Below are positions 1 to 8,080 of a stretch of DNA of 14,388 nucleotides, one piece after another. The translations under genes were made by a program, and so were the position numbers. The notes beneath the pieces are model-generated. The model ran no database searches and was not told the origin of the DNA. It was given only the letters and a program-made list of their open reading frames with translations. Position 1 is the first letter of the stretch. Every line of letters starts with the position of its first letter. The DNA comes from Beroe ovata (lineage: Eukaryota > Ctenophora > Nuda > Beroida > Beroidae): the NCBI GenBank assembly GCA_946803715.1, contig CAMPET010000351.1, positions 48,788-63,175 on the forward strand. Direction: 5' to 3'.

Positions 1-3
1 GGG

Positions 4-74
4 CTGGTTAGAGGGGAGGGGTGGTGAGAGGTGAGGGACTGGTTAGAGGGGAGGGGCTGGTTAGAGGGGATGGG
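4..74 (+). repeat. G-rich minisatellite, about 18-bp unit
   Basis: Units of CTGGTTAGAGGGGAGGGG at 4-21, 39-56 and (with one change) 57-74, with a degenerate unit between 22 and 38. The array probably extends beyond the left edge of the window. Confidence 0.85.
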
Positions 75-140
75 TTAGTGATGAAAGTAGATGTTTGAGT
101 GAGGAATGCAGTGAAGAATCGGTTAATATCAACTCTTTTC

Positions 141-1228
141 AAGGAGGTGAGACTCGTAGTCACACGACAGACAGCTCCTCAGGGAAGAAAGATAGGCCTG
201 AAATTTCATCGGGAATTGATTCAGCGTCCAAAAATACATAGGAATAGATGGTCTTTGCAAGGAAATGGAACAAAAAATTTTCTTCGAATTTCCGATCTCC
301 GTATCTGTAGAAAGTGAAGTGAGTGACTCCACACTTTTATACTTCGATTTTGACGGTCTCTAATGAAGACTTTACCGGCACTTAGAACACCAATTTTTCA
401 CCAAATCGTCTCTCCTACTCTCACACTACGAGTATCACTCCTCATAACGATCCTGAAGTTTTCATACAAGCCGTGAAGCCACGCCCAAATCATGATTCCA
501 ACACCGTGGGAAGCAATACCAACAAAAACACGAAAATCAGTGAGACACACTGATACCAAAAAACCGCTAAATTTATTTTCGCGTACAGAATTCTGGAAGT
601 AAGTGTTTCTGGCCTATTTTCGAACGTAGAATCTGAATCCGGAGGAATTTTTGGGCTAGCTCATCGGGAAATCAGTGAAAATTCCACTTTCTTCAAGGAC
701 GTGAGACTCGGAGTCACACGACAGACAGCTCCTCAGGGAAGAAAGATAGGCCCGAAATTTCATCGGGAATCGATTTAGCGTCCAAAAATACATAGGAATA
801 GATGGTATTTGCAAGGAGATGGAACAAAAAATTTTCTTCGAATTTCCGATCTCCATATCTGTAAAAAGTGAAGTGAGTGACTCCACACTTTTATACTTCG
901 ATTTTGAAGGTCTCTAATGAAGACTTGACCGGCACTTAGGACACCAATTTTTCACCAAATCGTCTATCCTACTCTCACACTACGAGTATCACTCCTCATA
1001 ACGATCATCAAGTTTTCATAAAAGCTGTGAAGCCACGCCCAAATCATGATACCAACACCGTGGGAAGCAATACCAACGAAAACACGAAAATCAGTGGGAC
1101 ACACTGATACCAAAAAACCTCTAAATTTATTTTCGCGCACAGAATTCTGGAAGTAAGTGTTTCTGGCCTATTTTTGAACGTAGAATCTGAATCCGGAGGA
1201 ATTTTTGGGCTAGCTCATCGGGAGATAG
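141..1228 (+). repeat. Tandem duplication, 554-bp period, two copies
   Basis: About 534 bp at 141-674 recurs at 695-1228. The offset is 554 at both the left (GAGACTCG) and right (GGGCTAGCTCATCGGG) ends, so there is no net indel, and identity is roughly 95%. Flanking bases between copies are diverged. Both copies carry a minus-strand open frame (129-332 and 656-886) starting MESLTSL, but nearly every base difference changes an amino acid, which argues against a selected protein. No transposase, terminal inverted repeats or target duplications were seen. It is either a low-copy satellite or part of a dispersed repeat. Confidence 0.88.
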
Positions 1229-1382
1229 GTGAGAATGCGTGTTCAATCTTTGAGAAATATCCTGAGTCCACTGACCAGAGAGCGCTCTATATATATGCAA
1301 AATATGACTGAAGTTCGATCGAGAACACCAATGATAATAAGAATGGTTAGCAATGGAACTTCTAGAATGTTGTTGACGTTAG

Positions 1383-1488
1383 TTGGTGATGGTAAAATGA
1401 ATAACACCATGACAATTTTGTGACGTCATATAGTGTTGGTGATGGTAAAATGAATAACACCATGACAATTTTGTGACGTCATATAGTG
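1383..1488 (+). repeat. Perfect 53-bp tandem repeat, each unit with a CRE palindrome
   Basis: Two identical 53-bp units, 1383-1435 and 1436-1488, each holding TGACGTCA (1421-1428 and 1474-1481). The identity implies a recent duplication or slippage event. TGACGTCA is the known CREB/ATF full site; a regulatory role here is only possible. Confidence 0.92.
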
Positions 1489-1489
1489 T

Positions 1490-3524
1490 CAAACCTTCTC
1501 GCTACTGCGATAGTCTATGACTGAACGCCGAAGAATTAAAACGGAAAGAAATGCTGGCTGATGTTCAAAAAGAGAATGGGTCTGAGTATTCCAATTTTGC
1601 AATTTTCAAATGACACCAATTAACCCGATAGTTGCGGGATTATTGCAGACGGAAATTGGACGGAATTTCCGTTTGAATCCGGCTAAGCAGGAGATTTCCC
1701 AACTAATCATAAACCATGGTTTGACATTTTAGACAGTTTTAAATATGGACTATCGATACTCAGGGCGGCTGAGGAAAATCCGCTCATTTATATTGGGCGT
1801 GTCAGGAATAAGATACATGACTGAGTTTATATTCATGTTCAGATCTATCTAAATACCCTCATTCTTATCTTCCTACCGAATATAATGAGCGTATGGGTAC
1901 CTTGAGTAGAATCTATAGTTTCCAACTCCCACATAGAACCATCCCTGTCCCCTTCTATAATGGTGTGTAGTGTGTATAGGCACATGCTGTGTGAATATTG
2001 ATAGGAGATTTGCTGATATAGTATGCTAATACATGAACCCCGTTACCTCAAACAATACCCATCATTCGCGTTGCAAAGGACCTTCCGTGGTATATTAAAG
2101 CTCCCAGTACGTACGTTAACCAATGCTGGGATTGTTATGGTAACCACGTGAGTCACGCGATGGTATTCCCACGTGTCTCATTGGTGGATTGTTGTCACGT
2201 GACAGGCGATTTCAATGGCAAATCCCCAGTGCTCTTGAATAGCCGATTTCTAAAGAGGTCTATGATCTGCTGTGAAATAGGTCCAACGATAGAATGTGCA
2301 TCGCTAAATCTCGTGTAAATGTGTGCCTATAACTCCATAAATGTGTGTGTATGAGAGGGCGTCAGCGCGCGTGCGTGTACCACGGAGTTTTTCTGCTGTG
2401 ACCACGGTTTTAAAAGAGTTTTAACAGTTTTTAAATATGAGAGTAGTTATGAATATAAATGGTACTTTCAAGACACTTCTACTTAAAGTTTCGCTCATAC
2501 CGGTGTTTCCTTGCAGAACCGTTCCCAGGGCTATAAGTGGGAAAGGATGAAACTTCAATATCCAAAACAGACTTATCTGAGTTACTGACCTAGTTCACTA
2601 ATGATCGAAAATTGGACGAAGACTGGCTTGTTAACAAACAACCGATGGTCAACTCACGGTAATTCAAATCAGCAGGCTTTATACTTCCATACACAAACGC
2701 AAAGGAATCTCTTCTACGTAAATGCGTGACATAAACCCAAAGTAATGAAATGAGTGTATAGCTGTGGTAATGGGTCCCTTGGGAGTTACCATAGCAACGA
2801 TTCTACTCTTCCATTTTTTCGCATGCTCGTGATGTGATATATCATTTAATTTGAGTGTGACAGACCAAAGTGAGTTGGGGATCATGCATGCATCATACAA
2901 TAATACTCGGTGGGTTCAAATTTGATGGTTTTAAACACTTCATGAATTATTCAGGAACATTCTAAGGTTAGGTATGTTTTGATAGTGATGTCTGTGAGTT
3001 CCACAACACACGCTTTTCAAATGATATAGAGAAAGTCAAGCGACACTTAAGCCATATACCTACCACAAAAACCGATTTGTCACCTAGGCAACATAGAGAA
3101 AACATTCATCTGGACACGTGACCAACCTGGATATTTCTAGACAGCAGAACATCCACAATTTGCGTGACATTCACCATTCACGAATACAAAGCATGATGTC
3201 AAACCACGGAAAAATGCACGGAGAAAACTTAGTGAACGTATACCTATATATTTATACCTACTCACACACACAAACACGGTCTATAATAAAGACTACAGCT
3301 TTCGTATGAGCAAACACAACGAGTGAGAGAGAGAGAGACGCAGTCTCTAATACCTTGATTAAAACTCATCATCATGGCCATGTAGCACGATCGACGTGTA
3401 CTGTGTACATTTTGTATAAATTGTACATTGTACATTGAGCTTCAGCCGTCATTGACGACTGATCTGGGATGAAATTTGTGTTCATTTTCAGCCAAAAGGT
3501 TAAATTTCCATCGACTTAGGTAAC
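1490..3524. other. No gene seen
   Basis: AT-rich, with stops in every frame and no recognisable protein similarity. It contains a three-E-box cluster at 2145-2201, a CG-rich patch at 2360-2380, short GA repeats at 3325-3338 and a TACATTG-rich patch near 3400-3437. It may be intronic DNA of the MBNL gene, which must continue leftwards, but nothing here shows that. Confidence 0.5.
2145..2201. promoter_or_regulatory. Cluster of three CACGTG E-boxes
   Basis: CACGTG at 2145, 2170 and 2196, the last within GTCACGTGAC (2194-2203), about 25 bp apart. A CCAAT-type ATTGG lies at 2180-2184. bHLH-ZIP factors (USF, MITF/TFE, MYC/MAX families) bind this core. There is no adjacent gene to assign it to. Confidence 0.4.
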
Positions 3525-4118
3525 TATCTTTCGATCAATGAATATCATACTCGACGATAGTTTTAATTATAGATTGCCTGAGTGTTGCATTCATAGCAAT
3601 TACAACCTCATATTGCATCCTGGGTTTATGCTATACATTATCTTTGCTGTCAAAACTGACAGCCTCAGATGATTTGCCTTATTATAACACATCGCCACGG
3701 TCACTTGATTTGTGCTTGTCACGTGTCAAATAACGTGACAGCTTCGGTCACGTGGCATAAGATGCGCTGTAGATGGATATAATGAGTATGTGTGCCCCTG
3801 AGAACGCATAATTTAAATGCAATGGTTAAGATACAGTGGAAGGATTGAAAACTAGGTACCTACTATTCACTCAGCATTCGAGGTAGTTGTATCACCAGCT
3901 ATTGATATTGGATAAGAGAAAGAATGGAAGCGTGGAGCCAGTAGGTAGGTACACTATTTGTAACGATCATGTACGGTTTATACTCGATCGACCGGCAACT
4001 TGATGTGATCCCTCTCTCGTGCTATGGGATTGCTACCGATTATAAATTTCAAATTTACTACTTTCCGGTGTTGTGTGTGTGTGTGTGGGTGGGTGTACTG
4101 TGTGTGTGTGTGTGTGTG
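3525..4118 (+). repeat. Duplicated segment, copy 1 (probable haplotype A)
   Basis: Matches 4120 onward with scattered single-base differences of a few percent, starting TATCTTTCGATC in both. It ends inside a GT microsatellite that runs straight into the N at 4119. It contains no gene; E-boxes at 3720 and 3749 recur in copy 2. Confidence 0.9.
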
Positions 4119-4119
4119 N
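4119..4119. other. Single-N assembly join
   Basis: One undetermined base at the junction of the two copies, directly after a GT repeat. This is where an assembler would break and rejoin two allelic contigs. Confidence 0.9.
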
Positions 4120-4430
4120 TATCTTTCGATCAATGAATATCATACTCGACGAAAGTTTTAATTATAGATTACCTGAGTGTTGGATTCATAGCAATTACAA
4201 CCTCATATAACATCCTTGGTTTATGCTATACATTATCTTGGCTGTCAAAACTGACAGCCTCAGATGATTTGCCTTATTATAACACATCGCCACGGTCACT
4301 TGAGTTGTGCTTGTCACGTGTCAAATAACGTGACAGCTTAAGTCACGTGGCATATAATGCGCTGTAGTTGGTTATAATGAGTATGTGTGCCCCTGAGAAC
4401 GCATAATATAAATGCAATGGTTAAGATACA

Positions 4431-4507
4431 ATTTAATGAGATCATGACCAAGCACTGAATGGGGAAGAAAGTCAAAAAATTATGGGATTGACTCAGGTTA
4501 AGATACA
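4431..4507 (+). other. 77-bp insertion/deletion between the duplicate copies
   Basis: Present only in copy 2 and bordered by a 12-bp direct repeat, GGTTAAGATACA, at 4419-4430 and 4496-4507. Copy 1 has the 12-mer once. This fits a deletion in copy 1 by recombination or slippage between the short repeats, or an insertion with target duplication in copy 2. Confidence 0.75.
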
Positions 4508-4740
4508 GTGGAAGGATTGAAAACTAGATACCTACTATTCACTCTGCATTCGAGGTAGTTGTATCACAAGCTATTGATATTGGTTGAGAGAAAGAATGGA
4601 AGGGTGGAGCCAGTAGGCAGGTACACTATTTGTAACGATTATGTTCGGTTTATACTCAATTGACCGGCAACTTGATGTGATCCCTCTCTCGTGCTATGGG
4701 ATTGCTACCGATTGTAAATTTCAAATTTACTACTTTCCGG

Positions 4741-4771
4741 TGTTGTGTGCGTGTGTGTGGGTGTGTGTACT

Positions 4772-4810
<39 letters not shown>

Positions 4811-4816
4811 TGTGTG
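4741..4816 (+). repeat. GT microsatellite
   Basis: Interrupted (GT)n tract; the allelic counterpart is 4069-4118. Shorter TG runs occur at 8632-8650 and 13046-13060, the latter within PKS intron 3. Confidence 0.9.
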
Positions 4817-5641
4817 GATGGGTTGGATCAAGCAATTAATATCACGAATTGGTACCATGGTGACTGCTAGCTACTTGATAGGATTCACGTGTGAACAGTT
4901 GATTTATGATTGGTTCATTTGGGATGATTCACATGATTGGAAACGCCGCCGATTGTAGTGGTGTTAAAACTTAAGGTACGTATAAATCTAGAACTATAGA
5001 CTGGTTGCTCTACCTTGTCTATATCCTTCTTAGACAGGGTCATCACAGGTTAACGTCTTTGATTTCGATCTTTGTGGCTTGAGATGATTCCGAATCCTAT
5101 TAGTGTGTAAATCCAATCAATTACAATCAATTTGAAATCAAAGCAGATGCCCAAACGAAAATGAAATCAAAAAGGTTGAAATCGTTGACAGTTTCAGAAT
5201 TCGTACAGTAGGCGTGAGAAATACACATGAGATGAAACAGCTTAACAGAATGGCGGTAAAATTGAAATCAAATGCAATGCAATCCTCGCAAACCAGATGG
5301 CACAAAGCTTCTACTAATTGATACATGACACCAGTTTATAATATACCTATCTGAACTTCAACCCGTGATTGATAGCTGTTAATAGGCACAATTAGACAAG
5401 ATCACCAATAGGGAGATGGCAGGGTGAGTATTATCAATATATTATCACAAGCAGTCAGGAGTCGGCTATTTTACTATGAAGAATGGTTAAACCGTTTTCC
5501 GCGCCGTACGTTCAGCAATTTTATGGCATAATGGGGCGCAATGACGTTTACGATAATGTTCCTAAGAAATGAGTCTTGCTCCAGCGATGGAGGAAGATGT
5601 TCGTAGGCAGTAGGGCCAGGGCCAATTTTAAGGATTTACGT

Positions 5642-5677
5642 CACGTGTTTTTGGATCACGTGATATTAAGTCACGTG
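5642..5677. promoter_or_regulatory. Three CACGTG E-boxes at exact 15-bp spacing
   Basis: CACGTG at 5642, 5657 and 5672, each preceded by T, the last in the full palindrome GTCACGTGAC (5670-5679). Regular 15-bp spacing suggests a decayed short tandem repeat or a designed-looking array of bHLH sites. No promoter was identified beside it. Confidence 0.45.
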
Positions 5678-5806
5678 ACCTTAGATCAAATCTGATAATC
5701 GACACTAATTTCGTCCGCACAATTATATTAGGTTTGGTGTGGCCAAAAGCTGTGTTTTTTCCACACAAGACCTACAACTTAGTTAAAGCAAAATTAAATG
5801 CGGGGG

Positions 5807-5827
5807 TCTGGGGGCGCAGCCCCCAGA
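5807..5827. repeat. GC-rich perfect hairpin (9-bp stem, 3-base loop)
   Basis: TCTGGGGGC, loop GCA, GCCCCCAGA, set in AT-rich DNA and preceded by a second G-run. Such hairpins can mark the ends of non-autonomous elements such as Helitrons, but no CTRR end was found at the expected place just downstream. It could also simply be a stable RNA/DNA stem. Confidence 0.7.
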
Positions 5828-5891
5828 AGCCAGACACTTGCTGTTGAATGAACAAACGTTGTCATACAATTTCATATTCAAATTCCAAAAA

Positions 5892-5892
5892 N
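5892..5892. other. Single undetermined base (N)
   Basis: Lies in an A-run (AAAAANATTAAGG) with no duplicated flanks, unlike the Ns at 4119 and 10479. Probably an ambiguous base call. Confidence 0.7.
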
Positions 5893-7290
5893 ATTAAGGA
5901 TGGCACGCCTTCTAATCAGACTATAATGAGAACGCCCATCATCAATCAGGAACAAAGACTTCACAAATCTGGGTACACGAACAATGAATTATGACATAGT
6001 TAAGACAGTAGACATGGTAATGGCTTGGTAGTTTTAATAGAAAAACGGCATACAATTATCATACTTATATTCTGTGAAATGTCTATTTTATACTTTTATA
6101 GAAAAAACATGGTCCAGTGTATTTTGAGCAAGAAAGCTAAATTGGCAGGGGCGTGAAAACGGTATACACTATAATGAGAGAACATGGGACTTTAGAGCAG
6201 CCCTGTGGCTTGATCGGCCCTCTAATGAAATTACTTTTCCACCAGAACATGCATGTCTGGATGTCAGGTGATAACGTGGTTATACGCTAAAATCAATCAA
6301 ATGACCAACAAAGTTACTATAAAAAAAGCAGTACCTACCAATTTATTTAAAAGTTGTAAAATGGGAAGGTATTCAGTGGGAAAACATAAGCAACGGTGGG
6401 ATATTTACGTTGGCATCGGTATGTGTATGACGTATAATAGGGCGAGAGGGAAAAACAAACTAATGATCAACTAATAAGTTTGACAAGGGCTGCGATAGCC
6501 AAATCCATTCAAATCATTGAGATCAAATTATCCATGTCACTGTACAAGGAAATACAAATTTATATGAAGGAGAATATAGGTACCTACCGTGTTTGGTAAA
6601 TTTTAACAGTACCTATTTGATTAAAACTTAATCGAATTAAGGGTAACTTTTTAGTTCGCGCCGAAATGAAGCATCAATCAAATTATCCAATTATCGATTT
6701 CAATGAGAAATACTCTTACTAAGGGGAAGGTATAGGATAGCGAGCCAAGGGGCATATAACTCAGAGCAAGCGTGAAGCTCAGAATTGAGTCGAGAATGGC
6801 TGCAGTAGACACAGACACTGCTAAAGGTACAATTTCAAGTAGTGTGAAGGGAAAGAAAAGGGCTGAGTAAGATAGGCGGTTCCCTCGAGAACGCAGACTT
6901 TGGAGCAACTGACTGTCAGTAGGACTGTGCGAGACTCCTTGGCTTCTTTCAGGAGAAATTGGATTTGGTACGCAGGATAGGAAGGAAAGAACTGCACAAT
7001 ATGTAAGCGGCACGAAAACGACAACAATCATTCTGGTTACTTCTGAGAACCAGGGCTAGACAAATGCACAATGTACAATACACAATACACGACTATACAA
7101 GTGTTCATTGGACCATCATCGTACATGCGTGGGGGGGAGGGACGGGGGTAAAACAGGCGCGATCATTGCATGCCAAGTAACATGGTGTATGAGTGGATAT
7201 GTATGTGGTGATGTAGGGTAACATGCAGGATTCAATAATCATAGAGTTGCGTCATGATATAGATTAAATGATTAGTTTTTTGGTACTTAC

Positions 7291-7388
7291 CTTAACAACT
7301 CTTCATGAAGAACGAGGTTGAATGGGCGGGGGAGATGACGGATTGATGGAGGCTGGCGGTGGCAAAAGAGGAGTGGCTGCCAGGATGG
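7291..7388 (-). CDS. Candidate downstream or alternative exon, 98 nt, unassigned
   Basis: A pyrimidine-rich acceptor (TTCACTACCCTGGCAG) is followed 98 nt later by a perfect donor AAG|GTAAGT on the minus strand. One frame reads proline/serine-rich (PLLPPPASINPSSPPP) and stops at 7305-7303 just before the donor; another frame is open throughout (ends LVLHEELL). It could be an alternative muscleblind exon, a non-coding exon of a nested transcript, or chance. Neither reading matches a domain I recognise. Confidence 0.3.
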
Positions 7389-7957
7389 CTGCCAGGGTAG
7401 TGAAATGAACAAACACGTCATGACACATCGAAACGGTATGGAAATGTACAAATGCGAATAAGCATTCCGATCTCAATTGATGGATGTACACGCGCGCTCA
7501 ATTTACGCGCGCAAAAGTGTACTCTACACCCACATTTCCGCTGATTTCAGGATGTACATTTTGCGTATAGTATAGGTAATTCATTTCGCATGTACAGCGT
7601 TTTCTTTTGCCGTTGTTTGTGCTGTGATTTGTGAAACTGCTTCCTGCCTTCCTCTTCAATTTCTGGAGATGGCTAAATACGAATCCTGCTATTTTTCACA
7701 CGAGGAGAAGTAGAGTGGTAACTGGTAGGAGCTTGAAGACACAGGACTCAGAAGAGAAGGATGAAGTTTTCAAAGATCACGTGAGTGACTAATGTGTGTT
7801 TGAGTGTGTGTAACAATAGCTTAGGTATCGTTATTATAATTGTAACGATTGTGTGATTTGCCTCTCCTATAACTCTGATGCGTAAACAAAACCGCATTTC
7901 ATTACCCTAATTGCCCCCTATTGCAAACACACACACGAGCATTTATTCTGGTCTTAC

Positions 7958-8080
7958 CTTGAGTGAGTCAAAGCAGGCTGTCACGTGACCATTCTCTATT
8001 GACACGTGGGAAGGAGGGTGAGCGTATCGGCACTCGTCCGCCTCCCTTGAGCACTTGCCTCTCTGGAATTCCCTGCATAC
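7958..8080 (-). CDS. MBNL: MBNL exon 2: CCCH finger 1 and start of finger 2
   Basis: The acceptor is a pyrimidine-rich tract ending CCTCCAG and the donor is AAG|GTAAGA; both boundaries are phase 0. Finger 1 ligands are Cys2, Cys10, Cys17 and His21 of the exon product; Cys35 begins finger 2. SLK|G is the boundary expected from vertebrate MBNL genes. Two CACGTG palindromes fall inside the exon (7982-7987 and 8003-8008). Confidence 0.96.

Larger units (their letters stand above)
4120..4816 (+). repeat. Duplicated segment, copy 2 (probable haplotype B)
   Basis: Homologous to 3525-4118 through the GT microsatellite (4741-4816) and continuing into unique sequence. Differs from copy 1 by substitutions and by a 77-bp extra stretch after 4430. 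The long plus-strand open frame starting at 4641 runs through the GT repeat, is stopped in copy 1, and is not a gene. Confidence 0.88.
4817..7290. other. No supported gene
   Basis: AT-rich, with open frames no longer than about 117 codons and none recognisable. It contains the E-box triplet at 5642-5677, the hairpin at 5807-5827, an N at 5892 and a G-run near 7130-7146. A minus-strand frame at 6678-7031 has a plausible acceptor (ATTGTGCAG) near 6983 but no family match. Confidence 0.5.

Noticed and set aside
129-886. Related 67- and 76-residue minus-strand products starting MESLTSL
   Set aside because: They arise from the 554-bp duplication, and differences between copies are almost all amino-acid changing, so no sign of protein selection.
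4641-4958. 105-codon plus-strand open frame
   Set aside because: Most of it is a translated GT microsatellite (Val/Cys run), and the homologous copy at 3970-4118 has a stop in frame.
5807-5835. Helitron 3' end
   Set aside because: The hairpin fits, but no CTRR terminus follows at the usual distance and no 5' TC end could be paired with it.
6678-7031. 117-codon minus-strand open frame, longest in the left part after the known exons
   Set aside because: No recognisable domain, overlaps another open frame on the same strand, and only an isolated acceptor-like site supports it.
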